A stretch of DNA of 64,000 bases from the NCBI RefSeq assembly GCF_001866075.3, contig NZ_CP063356.1, forward strand, positions 682,001 to 746,000, in the 5' to 3' direction. A program made the translations under genes and the position numbers. This DNA is from Anaerobacillus isosaccharinicus. Its GTDB lineage: Bacteria > Bacillota > Bacilli > Bacillales > Anaerobacillaceae. Positions 53,064-61,741 of this stretch are shown in pieces. The notes under the pieces were generated by a model that did no database searches, was not told the DNA's origin, and worked only from the letters and a program-made list of their open reading frames with translations. Numbering within the stretch: the stretch's first letter is position 1; the number at the start of each line of letters is the position of its first letter.

Positions 53064-53796
53064 ATATATGATGCAACCATAAGGCAATGAAGACCCCTAT
53101 TGACGTGACAAATCCAACAGTTGGTCCACCCTCTTTATAAGCCTCAGGCATCATCGTTGATGCAACCATGGCGATAATTGCCCCACCAGCAAAACAACTG
53201 ACAATTGCTTTAATACTATCTGATGCATCATCTAACAAAGTCGCTCCCGCCAATGCACTTAATGCTGAGAAAAAGACAACCAATGCCCACATAATTAAAA
53301 TTTTCTTTTTTGAAAAACCACTTTTTCGTAAACCAACAGTGCTTGAAAGACCTTCAGGAATATTACTGATAAAAACAGATACAACTAGAGCTAGACTAAC
53401 TGTTCCTCCACCAATTAAACTCATTCCGATCATCGCAGTTTCAGGAATTGTATCCATTACACTTCCAATAAAAATCCCCATACCCGAATTTTCCCTATCT
53501 TCTTCCTCATTACGGTCAGTCCCTTTTCGTTGTTGGCCCCCTTTGTGTGAAATTAAATAGTCTAAAATCGTGAAAGTTAATGCACCACCTAAAAAACCAA
53601 TGGCTACTTCCTTAAAACCACTAATTTCCAATGACCCTTCTAATAACTCATAAGTTGTTGCACCAATTAAGGCACCGGTTCCTAGTGCCATAATATAACC
53701 AATGATCCTTTTTGGTATGGAAATCTTTAGAGCTACTATTGCTCCAAACATCGTAGCTGAAGCAGCAAACGTCCCCCAAAAAAGGGCATTCCACAT
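53062..53796 (-). CDS. ZIP-family divalent metal transporter
   Basis: 244 residues with seven or eight membrane segments. Segment IV carries VVSVFISNIPEGLSSTVGLRKSG (the N-x-P-E-G metal motif of ZIP proteins); the following FFSALSALAGATLL and ATTMMPEA-like ASTMMPEAYKEGG also fit. A hydrophilic loop (SHKGGQQRKGTDRNEEEDRE) between segments III and IV is typical. It probably imports zinc or iron. Confidence 0.9.
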   Translation of the reverse strand: MWNALFWGTFAASATMFGAIVALKISIPKRIIGYIMALGTGALIGATTYELLEGSLEISGFKEVAIGFLGGALTFTILDYLISHKGGQQRKGTDRNEEEDRENSGMGIFIGSVMDTIPETAMIGMSLIGGGTVSLALVVSVFISNIPEGLSSTVGLRKSGFSKKKILIMWALVVFFSALSALAGATLLDDASDSIKAIVSCFAGGAIIAMVASTMMPEAYKEGGPTVGFVTSIGVFIALWLHHI

Positions 53797-53968
53797 ACGG
53801 AAACGCCTCCTAACAAAATCTGATAGTACTTTTCAACTTATACCAAAGAAAAGTGTTCATTCGATACGTATAAACAACGAATACGGACGAAATTCAGGCT
53901 AAATACAATTCTTGATCTCATACTTATCATTTAATAACTTCTTATAAAATATACTAATTCCACGGCCA

Positions 53969-54010
53969 TAAAAAAGAGCGTAAATCATTAACATCATGAA
54001 TTACGCCCTT
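53969..54010 (-). terminator. Terminator of the small membrane-protein gene at 54038
   Basis: GCGTAAATCAT (53978 onward) pairs with ATGAATTACGC with one mismatch; on the minus strand TCTTTTTT follows. Confidence 0.75.
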
Positions 54011-54037
54011 CATACTATAAATTAAATTCGCAAACGC

Positions 54038-54310
54038 TTACAAACGAGGATGTCCTAAATTGTTTATTTTATTTAAATCCTTCTCCATTACAAAAAGTTG
54101 CAGACCCGCGCCTTCTATCGATAAAGGATGTTCAACTCTTACTACTTTACAGCGGATATCTTGATTTTTTAAGTGTTGATAGTGTTCATATATTTCTTTT
54201 TCATCGATATGCTTCTTTCCCTCAAGGACGATTTCCCATTTGTCATTAATTAAGATCATAAAAACGATTAGCGCAATAATTGGTCCGATAATAAAAGAAA
54301 GAGTCATCAT
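54038..54310 (-). CDS. Small membrane-anchored protein
   Basis: 90 residues. One N-terminal membrane segment (LSFIIGPIIALIVFMILI), then a soluble part, HIDEKEIYEHYQHLKNQDIRCKVVRVEHPLSIEGAGLQLFVMEKD, that reads like a small alpha/beta DUF2007-type module; this is weak. AGGAGG lies upstream, and the second of the two initial ATGs (54307) has the better spacing. Function unknown. Confidence 0.68.
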   Translation of the reverse strand: MMTLSFIIGPIIALIVFMILINDKWEIVLEGKKHIDEKEIYEHYQHLKNQDIRCKVVRVEHPLSIEGAGLQLFVMEKDLNKINNLGHPRL

Positions 54311-54532
54311 ATAGCCTCCTAAAAGTATTTAACAGTACATTTATTATACTAAAAGTTCATAAAATTGTTAATATTTAATGTTGACTTTTCGATATTTTTA
54401 GATCGCTTCCCAACCATCTACTTTTTTTCAAAATACGTTGGCTTTTGTAGCGTTTGTTAGTTATGAAACAGAAACGATATTCATACTATCATAATGGATT
54501 AGCTGTAAATTTTAATGGAGGTGTAATCCTTT

Positions 54533-54973
54533 ATGAAGACGATTGAATATAGTGTTGTCATTAACAAGCCTATAACAGAAGTTTTTCGTTACCTTGAAGA
54601 TTTAAATAATCGCCCGAATTGGGAACCAGGGGTAGTTAGCGTAGAGATACTTAACGGTAAATATGAAGAACCTGGTTCGACTATTCAAATAACGAACCAA
54701 GCTTTAGGAAAAAAAATGGAGACAATCGCCGAGGTAATTGAGTACAAGGAAAATGAACACGTCATATGTCGCGCCCAAAAACCTTTTTTTCACGAGGTCA
54801 GCAATCTTTACGAAGACCTAAACGGGCAAACCAAGTTCACTCGTAAGGCAACAGCAGATTTTGACCGACAAGGTGGAGTAACGAAACTAGCTTCCTCCTT
54901 AATTGTAAAAAAATTAGAAAAGTCGTTTCAGAAAACTGTCCTAACGGCTAAAGAAGTACTTGAAAAAAATTAG
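54533..54973 (+). CDS. SRPBCC-family protein
   Basis: 146 residues. The START/Bet v 1-like helix-grip fold is recognisable from IEYSVVINKPITEVFRYLEDLNNRPNWEPGV at the start and the long C-terminal helix VKKLEKSFQKTVLTAKEVLEK. The family binds hydrophobic ligands; some members act as cyclases or in lipid transport. Ligand unknown. GGAGGTG lies upstream. A strong terminator follows. Confidence 0.85.
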   Translation: MKTIEYSVVINKPITEVFRYLEDLNNRPNWEPGVVSVEILNGKYEEPGSTIQITNQALGKKMETIAEVIEYKENEHVICRAQKPFFHEVSNLYEDLNGQTKFTRKATADFDRQGGVTKLASSLIVKKLEKSFQKTVLTAKEVLEKN

Positions 54974-55032
54974 CTTAAATCGTAAAACAGTACTAGTAAT
55001 ACCCCTGGAACAAATAAATTTTTCATTTAAGA

Positions 55033-55061
55033 GGAGCACGGTGAACTCAGCACCGTGCTCC
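55033..55061. terminator. Strong hairpin after the SRPBCC gene
   Basis: GGAGCACGGTG pairs perfectly with CACCGTGCTCC around a 7-nt loop. The T run is delayed (ATTTATGCTCTGTTTTT). Confidence 0.75.
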
Positions 55062-55082
55062 ATTTATGCTCTGTTTTTAAAA

Positions 55083-55102
55083 TTAATCAAACGTTTGATT
55101 AA
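55083..55102. promoter_or_regulatory. Perfect palindrome TTAATCAAACGTTTGATTAA
   Basis: A perfect 20-bp palindrome between the hairpin at 55033 and another at 55101-55132, in the gap between convergent genes. It is nearly identical to the site at 25073. The place, between stop codons, is odd for an operator. Confidence 0.45.
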
Positions 55103-55136
55103 AGCCTATCACGGGGAAACTCAATAGGCTTTATTT
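55101..55136 (-). terminator. Hairpin downstream of the NAD(P)-binding protein gene
   Basis: AAAGCCTAT (55101-55109) pairs with ATAGGCTTT (55124-55132). The T tail on the minus strand is short. Confidence 0.5.
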
Positions 55137-55143
55137 AAATTAA

Positions 55144-55869
55144 CTACTCATCGATTTTATTGTAAACTACCGGAGTTTTAAACTGCCAATCCTTCCACGT
55201 TTTATCAACGGTTACTAGCTCAGTCATAAAATGACTTACATTAATTCTGCTCGTTTTACCCGCATTGAATATTGGGCTTCTTGTAGGTAATTCGCATATT
55301 TCATAAGAACTAACTTCATCATGGTTAACTAACGTATCAGGTCGTACTAATACCCATTCTATCGTCTCGTCCTTTTCACCAATTTCGGTAATCAGATAGT
55401 TTGCAGCCTTGAGGTTATCTCGGTGGGGAGGGAGCAAGAGCTTCAGGAAGGAATCGATGATTTTCTCTCCGATAGATTTTGTCTCACCAGATAAAATATT
55501 CGTATAACCTGTTGTACTCATAAGAATCAGCTTTATTTTTTCGTCAGCCTTGTTTTTGGCAAGCTCACTTACTCTTTTTATTGTATCAAACACTAAATAA
55601 CGAGGTTTACCAAACATACCTTTTGGGGTAACATTGTGACCAAGACAAGAGATAATGACATTGCATTCACGTAGAAGGTGTTTCATCTCATAATCATCTA
55701 ATTCGTTGATATTTCCCTTTAAGATTTCCACCAATGGATTTTCTTCGACATCTTTAGGAAGAACTGCAGTTTTTCTAATGAGAACCCGGGTATTGATTTG
55801 CTTTTTGATTAATTGCCTGACAACTTGTTTACCGGTAGCTCCGCTAGCCCCAAGAACTAGTACTCTCAT
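55144..55869 (-). CDS. NAD(P)-binding oxidoreductase (atypical SDR, NmrA-like)
   Basis: 241 residues with the nucleotide-binding GASGATGKQVVRQL at residues 7-20, and VIISCLGHNV and STTGYTN further on. This is the atypical SDR-a5/NmrA-like group, often redox sensors or flavin reductases. The catalytic Tyr-x3-Lys of classical SDRs is not evident. Its start overlaps the end of the DUF4386 gene by 4 bp, so the two are translationally coupled. Confidence 0.85.
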   Translation of the reverse strand: MRVLVLGASGATGKQVVRQLIKKQINTRVLIRKTAVLPKDVEENPLVEILKGNINELDDYEMKHLLRECNVIISCLGHNVTPKGMFGKPRYLVFDTIKRVSELAKNKADEKIKLILMSTTGYTNILSGETKSIGEKIIDSFLKLLLPPHRDNLKAANYLITEIGEKDETIEWVLVRPDTLVNHDEVSSYEICELPTRSPIFNAGKTSRINVSHFMTELVTVDKTWKDWQFKTPVVYNKIDE

Positions 55870-56564
55870 ATTCTACTTCCTTTCTCATTTTGATTTTTTT
55901 CAATAGGATTGAAACCTCTAACCAGCAGATAGAATGCTAAAATTAATTCGCATAAAGCTAATGGAGCATTGAAAATAAAGTAGGCTAGGCTTACTATTTT
56001 TATGATGTTAAACATCAACAATAACGTAGCAAGGAGAGTAAATGTAGAACCAATAATACCCCATATCGATAACCATCTTGGGATAAGTCTAATTTTATAT
56101 AGGCAATAATAGAGTATTAAGCCACCAATACTCCATGGCAATATCATTCCTATATGATTTAGAATATCTCTGCCTTGTCTAAGCAATTCAGCAGTTATTT
56201 CAAAATGCGATAAGTCGGCTTGGCCGACCGCAATATAACTCTGACTCAGCCACAATAAAAGAAGAAAAGGGACTATAGCAACAAAGAGAAATCCCGCTCC
56301 AATAATCCTTAAGCCGAAATAGCCCAACGCTAGATTTTTGTTGTATTTTTTAATTATTGGATATAATATCACTGCTATGCTTACATATACTACTGCCATT
56401 GCTGCTTGGGAAAAGGTTGCTATCATAACTTGTATTTCGATCTCTGCTAATTTCACAAGGTAATCAGGATATTCTAACGCTGGAACTGAACTTAATATTC
56501 CAAATACAAAACTGAATAGTAACAGTAGTCCAAGAACGGTAGCAGTTCTTCTGTTTGATTTCAT
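55866..56564 (-). CDS. DUF4386-family membrane protein
   Basis: 232 residues from the ATG at 56564 (MKSNRRTATVLG), which follows GAGGAGCG; the extension upstream lacks a site. Six membrane segments are visible, with the DUF4386 stretches LGYFGLRIIGAGFLFVAIVP, LNHIGMILPWSIGGLILYY and LIPRWLSIWGIIGSTFTLLA. Function unknown; it is paired with an NAD(P)-binding protein here. Confidence 0.85.
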   Translation of the reverse strand: MKSNRRTATVLGLLLLFSFVFGILSSVPALEYPDYLVKLAEIEIQVMIATFSQAAMAVVYVSIAVILYPIIKKYNKNLALGYFGLRIIGAGFLFVAIVPFLLLLWLSQSYIAVGQADLSHFEITAELLRQGRDILNHIGMILPWSIGGLILYYCLYKIRLIPRWLSIWGIIGSTFTLLATLLLMFNIIKIVSLAYFIFNAPLALCELILAFYLLVRGFNPIEKNQNEKGSRI

Positions 56565-56714
56565 GATTATTCGCTCCTCTAAAACAAGTAAATCGACTTC
56601 CTTGTTTACTAATATATAAAGCCACGTCACTAATTATTAGATACTTAAGTACTAATATAGGTATTTTTCAAGAACACCTATTACAAATGAAATAAAAATT
56701 ACTTCTAGGGAATT

Positions 56715-56745
56715 AAAAAAGGGCCCTCAGATAATTGAGGCACCC
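56715..56745 (-). terminator. Terminator of the disrupted luxR-type gene
   Basis: On the minus strand GGGTGCCTCA pairs with TGAGGGCCC and is followed by TTTTTTAA. Confidence 0.8.
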
Positions 56746-56765
56746 ATATTAAAACAACATATATT

Positions 56766-57432
56766 TTATAATAGTCCCAACTCACGAGCTCTCTTAACAG
56801 CTTCTGTCCTTCTTTTCACTTCAAGTTTTCCGAATATATTTTGATTATACCCCTTCACAGTACTTAATGCTAAAAACAACTTTTTACCAATTTCTTGATT
56901 AGAGAGTCCTTCAGCAATTAACCTTAATACATCTAGTTCACGTTCACTTAACGGTTCCATTAATTCATGAATTACCTTAGAAGAAGCTTCTATTGCCGAA
57001 CGTAAACGCAATACAAAATCTGGACTTGATTCATATACCAATGGTTCAGATAATAATCTGTAAATTGGTAGCCCTTCATCCACAAAAACCTGAAAATACC
57101 CTTCACGCTCTGCTAAAAGGATTGCTTTTTTAAGAGATTTCCTCGCTAACACTAAATCATTATTAACCTCATGAGCTAAAGCCTCTAAGATAAGAATTTC
57201 CACTATACTTCCTATTCTATTACCTTTGTTAGCTTCTATTAATAAAGTGTCTAGAAGTTTTACAGCTTTACTTAGTGATTTTCTATGTCCATATTTTCTA
57301 AAGGATGCGATTTTAATTCTTACCAAGGTGATAAGCATAAACTCTTGAAGATAGCACGGATCTCCTTCTATAGCTTGATTATGCTCTCTTATGCATTCCT
57401 TTGCTTCATATATTTTCCCCTGTTTTATTAAC
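56766..57432 (-). pseudogene. MalT/LuxR-type activator gene, 3' fragment (cut by IS)
   Basis: Encodes the last part of a large LuxR-family activator: helical repeats (RLIKQGKIYEAKECIREHNQ, LVLARKSLKKAILLAEREGYFQVFVDEG) and the DNA-binding domain LSERELDVLRLIAEGLSNQEIGKKLFLALSTVKGYNQNIFGKL. The open frame continues about 36 codons into the insertion sequence, but these are not native. The 5' fragment is at 59260-61294. Removing the element and one 8-bp repeat gives one frame of 897 codons plus stop. It could only be made as a truncated protein from a chance start. Confidence 0.88.
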
Positions 57433-57577
57433 CGTATTGTCAAAACTTTATATAGAAATAGGCTATTAAATCCTAGTTTAAAGGGCTTTATAAGCAAAAA
57501 ACTTGCCACCCCCTGAATTTTGTAGATAATTGAGGTTACCACACACCCAACATCCCAAAAGAAAGGAAAGTGACAAG

Positions 57578-59011
57578 TTGTTACCTCAAATTATAACCTA
57601 TTTACTTACTTTTATAAACTACCAAGAACAAGTAATTCGAACGCTCCTTACCCTTTTAATCGGGAAGAGCATGTTTGATAAACCGACTGAGGCTCCAGTT
57701 AATAAACCTTATCGCAAGCTTCAAGTTGATGATCTACCGATCATTGAAGTTCCAAAAAAACTAGATTTTCAAGTTTTATTAACCGAGCATCTTGAGTCTA
57801 AAGGTAAACCTCTCAAACCAGTACAAAGACGGTCGAATTCAACACCCGTTCCTTCATCAATGAAATGTCCTACGTGTGGTGCTCCAGCTGAGTATTTATA
57901 TGCGAACAATGGAGCGAAAGGACAATATCAATGTAAGGTGTGTTCGTGCCTTTTCAGTGAGAAAAATCGTTATCTCAAGGAAGCAATCCTGAAATGCCCT
58001 CACTGTTCAAAAACACTCGAAAAAGTGAAAGAAAGAAAAGACTTCCATGTGTACAAGTGTAAAAACGACGCTTGTTCTTATTACCAACAGAAACGTAATG
58101 CGATGACTCAAAAAGAGAAAAATCGGTTCAAAGAAGATCCTCAAGCCTTTAAACTTCGCTATATTTACCGCCAGTTTCACATTGATTTTCAACCATTAGC
58201 GAAGCATTCACCAAAGAGACCGAGAGTTGATCTATCAAGAATTTATGTGTCTCCACATACGCTTGGACTGATTTTGACTTATCACGTCAATTATGGACTT
58301 TCAGCCCGTAAAACAGCAGCGTTGATGAAAGATGTACACGGTGTTTCAATTTCTCATCAAAGCATTTTAAACTACGAAAACAGTGTGGCATTGTGGTTGA
58401 AACCGTATATTGATCACTATCCTTACGAACTCTCAGATCAATTTTGTGGTGACGAAACATACATCCGCGTAAATGGCCGTTGGCATTACCTGTTTTTCTT
58501 TTTTGATGCCGTGAAGAAAGTCATTCTCTCTTATCCTGTGTCACCTAATCGAGATACAGCTACAGCTATTAAAGCGATAGACGAAGTGTTGTTAAAGCTT
58601 AGGAAAATCCCAGAAAACCTAACTTTCGTTGTCGATGGCAATCCCATTTACTTATTAGCACAACACTTTTATGCCCAGCACCAAATCCCGTTTGAGGTCA
58701 TTCAGGTAATTGGCTTAACGAACGAAGACGAGGTGTCAAAAGAATATCGACCTCTCAAACAAATTATCGAGCGGCTAAATCGTACCTTTAAAGGAAACTA
58801 TCGATCCACTCATGGTTTCGGTTCAGAACATGGTTCTGTTTCTTTTGTGACCTTGTTCGTTGCTTACTTTAACTTTTTAAGACCACATTCAGCTTTGGAA
58901 GGAAAAGTACCAGTAACAATTCCTGAGTTAGAGAAGCTTCCAAACATGCCTGCTAGATGGACAACTCTTATTGGTCTTGCCCAGGATTGGATAAGTAAGC
59001 AAACTGCCTAA
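57578..59011 (+). CDS. Zinc-ribbon DDE transposase, IS6-like core
   Basis: About 477 residues from the TTG at 57578 (MLPQIITYLLTF), with AAAGGA ten bases upstream; the frame is open for 16 more codons. Two zinc ribbons come first (MKCPTCGAPAEYLY...CKVC and CPHCSKTL...CKNDAC). The DDE core follows: D in QFCGDETYIRVNGRWHYLFF, D in LTFVVDGNPIYLLAQHF, E in PLKQIIERLNRTFKGNYRSTHGF. The DETYI/WHYL block is that of IS6 transposases; the N-terminal ribbons make it longer than the usual 220-240 residues. Confidence 0.9.
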   Translation: MLPQIITYLLTFINYQEQVIRTLLTLLIGKSMFDKPTEAPVNKPYRKLQVDDLPIIEVPKKLDFQVLLTEHLESKGKPLKPVQRRSNSTPVPSSMKCPTCGAPAEYLYANNGAKGQYQCKVCSCLFSEKNRYLKEAILKCPHCSKTLEKVKERKDFHVYKCKNDACSYYQQKRNAMTQKEKNRFKEDPQAFKLRYIYRQFHIDFQPLAKHSPKRPRVDLSRIYVSPHTLGLILTYHVNYGLSARKTAALMKDVHGVSISHQSILNYENSVALWLKPYIDHYPYELSDQFCGDETYIRVNGRWHYLFFFFDAVKKVILSYPVSPNRDTATAIKAIDEVLLKLRKIPENLTFVVDGNPIYLLAQHFYAQHQIPFEVIQVIGLTNEDEVSKEYRPLKQIIERLNRTFKGNYRSTHGFGSEHGSVSFVTLFVAYFNFLRPHSALEGKVPVTIPELEKLPNMPARWTTLIGLAQDWISKQTA

Positions 59012-59036
59012 CTTTTGTTTAGCTGAGCCCTTCCTA

Positions 59037-59215
59037 GCCATCGGCGGAGCGCACTCTTGACAAACCGAACTTGCCAATGGTTTAAAATGGAAGTACCAAG
59101 GGCTTATTTAGCTATGCCTTCTTTTGTCCTCTTCGCCCTTGTTAAACCTCTCGCTAAACCATTGGCGTGTTTGTCAAGAGCGATGGCGGGAGCTACCACC
59201 AGATTAATTGGTAGA
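59037..59215. repeat. Long imperfect inverted repeat in the right end of the IS6-like element
   Basis: CCATCGGCGGAGCGC, then CTCTTGACAAAC and GCCAATGGTTTA on the left (59037-59092) face TAAACCATTGGC, GTTTGTCAAGAG and CGATGGC on the right (59153-59190). The arms are about 50 nt and the centre about 60 nt. No gene is evident in this 250-bp stretch. Confidence 0.7.
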
Positions 59216-59259
59216 AAGTGTCATCAGCCTTTAGTTTTCATAGAACTTTTGACACTACC

Positions 59260-61294
59260 TTATTAACGTCCTAGCCTTTAATGCATAAAGTGGCTGTATA
59301 ACAGGCAAAGGACTCTTTATATAATGTTTTCCAGCTTCGTTAAAGTAATCAATGGCTCTGTCCAAATCACCATTGCTATCCATTAACTTTGCTTGTTGAA
59401 TATACCAATGGTATCGCCAATCTAGTAAGGATCTTTTCTCACCCTCCTCTAAGCTCTGTTGAAGATACCTCTCAGATTCATGAAAATCACCCATTATTAA
59501 CTTTAATTTACTCAGACCTAAGTAATGACTTGCCGTTGCAATCTTAACCGTTCCCTCTCCCTTAATGGAAGACCGTAATCCTTTCTCATATAGCCTCATT
59601 GCCTCATAAAGCTTACCTTCTTCCATTTTAATTTCTGCTAAAAGAACTTCCAACGTCAAATCAGACACAGAACTATTGGATATAGTAGTATACGCTTCCT
59701 CCAATTCACCCTTTGCCCATTTTGCTAAACCTAGCAATATCTGAACAATTCCTTTCCTATTATTATCTATTTTAGGAATGTGACCCATTGCAACTTTTGC
59801 ATATTTTAATGTAGAATCCATATCACCCTGAACTATGGCATAGTATGCCCGTGCAGTAGCAATTGTAGCGGGCAGAAGTCTATATTCATCATGGTCTACA
59901 ACAACAATATCCAGAAGATCTCCTTCATTAGCAGAAATTCTATCCATACAACTTTCTGCATCTTGAAGTCTATCCTCGAACTCCTCAATTTCTCCTGTAT
60001 CAAGGAGTGCCCAGGCATAACCCACACTAAGGACTGGTCTATTATAGATCATTTCATTAGGAAGCATTTTCACCCACTTAAGCCAGGTGGCTGCCTGTAG
60101 GCTTTTGTCCATACTTGACCATGATAACTCGATTAAGGCAGCAGCTCTTTCATAATCGTTTGCAGCCAGTGCATGATGAATAGCTTCACTTGTCAGTCCA
60201 TTACTTTCAAACCAGCAGCTGGCACGAATATGTAATACAGCAACACTCTCACCTTCCTTAAGATTATTTTCAGAGTACTCCTTTAATAGCCTTTGTCTTA
60301 GCAAATCAGCGAATAGATGGTGATAGCGATACCACTCCTGTTCACCATCCAAAGGAATAATAAATAAATTAGACTTTTGAAGATACTCTAGATATTCTTG
60401 TCCAGAAATACTAGAGTCAAGGATTATCGCATCACACAGGGAATCACATAAACGTTCGAGTATTGAGGTTTGTAATAAAAAAGACTGTATCTTCGGACCT
60501 AGTTGTTTTAGAACCTCTTCTAACAGATAATCAGCTATAAAATTATGGTTACCGGTAAAGGATTTAATAAAACCTTCCGTATCGCTCCTACCTTTCATTG
60601 AAATAGCGGCCAATTGCAACCCAGCAATCCACCCTTCGGTACGAGCCCCCAATGTAGAAATATCCTTATCAGCAATGTTTAGACTCATTACTTCATTAAG
60701 GAACTCTGCGGCTTCTGAATAAGTAAAACGTAAATCCTTGGCACGTATTTCTATTAATTGATTTTTAGCTCTCAAACTTGCTAAGGGAAAAGTGGGATCT
60801 TCTCGGGTAGTCATAACTAAATGCATAGTGACTGGCATATGATTGAGTATATAAATAAGCGACTGATTCACCAAGCTATTTTCGATAACATGATAATCAT
60901 CAAATATAAGCATGAAACTCTTTTGTATAGTTGCTATTTCATTGATTAATAAAGTTAAAACTGATTCTATTCCTAATGTTTTCAGATTCTGAAGCACTTC
61001 TGAACACTCTTCCCAGAGGTCCCCCTTAACAGTTCTTAATGCTGCAACTAAATAAATTATAAATTGTGTTATCTCATTGTCTTTTTTATCTAAAGATAAC
61101 CATGCAACAGATACTCTACTATTGGTGATCCATTCTGTTACAAGAGTTGTTTTACCAAAACCAGCAGGTGCAGATATGAGAGTCATTTTTCTGTTTAATC
61201 CCTCATCCATCAATTCTAACAGCCTGGAACGTAGTACAAGCTTTGTTGGATTGTGTGGCATATTAAGCTTAGTATTTAGAATTGGAGTAGACAT
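59260..61294 (-). pseudogene. MalT/LuxR-type activator gene, 5' fragment (cut by IS)
   Basis: Starts at the ATG at 61294 (MSTPILNTKLNMPHNP) with GGGGG seven bases upstream. The N-terminal ATPase has Walker A SAPAGFGKTTLVTEW near residue 40 and Walker B LIFDDYHVIE near 135. GYR-like winged helix and tetratricopeptide-type repeats follow, as in MalT and other LAL regulators. The frame now ends in TAG formed at the insertion junction (ALKARTLIR, stop), so the DNA-binding domain is lost. The intact protein would have 897 residues, normal for this family. No regulated neighbour is evident. Confidence 0.9.
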
Positions 61295-61617
61295 TCCCTT
61301 TCCCCCTTTCATGGCTATATTAATAGCTACATATTCATTTATACTTGATGAACCGTTTCTGTATACTTGCAGATACATTTTGAGAAAAATACCGATGAAT
61401 ATTAGTTAATAGGAAACAGTAAAACAGTATTCTTTATTCTCGATTAACTATCCTGCATAATTTAATTCCATACTTTTTAGCGGAATCCCTTTATTACTCC
61501 TCCTTAAATAAAACTCCCTCAAACAATAAGCCCGAGGGAATATACAATACACTTCAATATTCTTTAATTAAATCCTCAACTTTCGCACCAATAAAGTAGG
61601 TGATCCACGTTGATTGT

Positions 61618-61640
61618 TAAAGGCCTGCGGCCTTTTCATT
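61618..61640 (+). terminator. Hairpin in the left end of the IS4-type element
   Basis: AAAGGCC-TGC-GGCCTTTT, a short GC stem with a T run, which would stop transcription entering the element. Confidence 0.65.
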
Positions 61641-61741
61641 ATGTTACTTGACAATGTTAATGAAAAATGAAAAACACCTCGTTCTTTTGGTATAGTGTAA
61701 TTGACTAGAAAACACTACCATACAGAAGAGGTGCTCCCTAT

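Larger units (their letters stand above)
57433..59259 (+). mobile_element. IS6-like insertion sequence (1827 bp) inside the luxR-type gene
   Basis: Flanked by an 8-bp direct repeat TTATTAAC (57425-57432 and 59260-59267). Inverted ends CGTATTGTCAAAACTT and GGTAGTGTCAAAAGTT. An 8-bp duplication is the hallmark of the IS6 group. The transposase is intact and a long noncoding right end (59012-59259) contains a large inverted repeat. Confidence 0.93.

Noticed and set aside
56766-57542. Independent LuxR-type regulator gene of 258 codons
   Set aside because: Its first 36 codons lie in the insertion sequence, and the rest joins in frame with the 5' fragment at 59260-61294.
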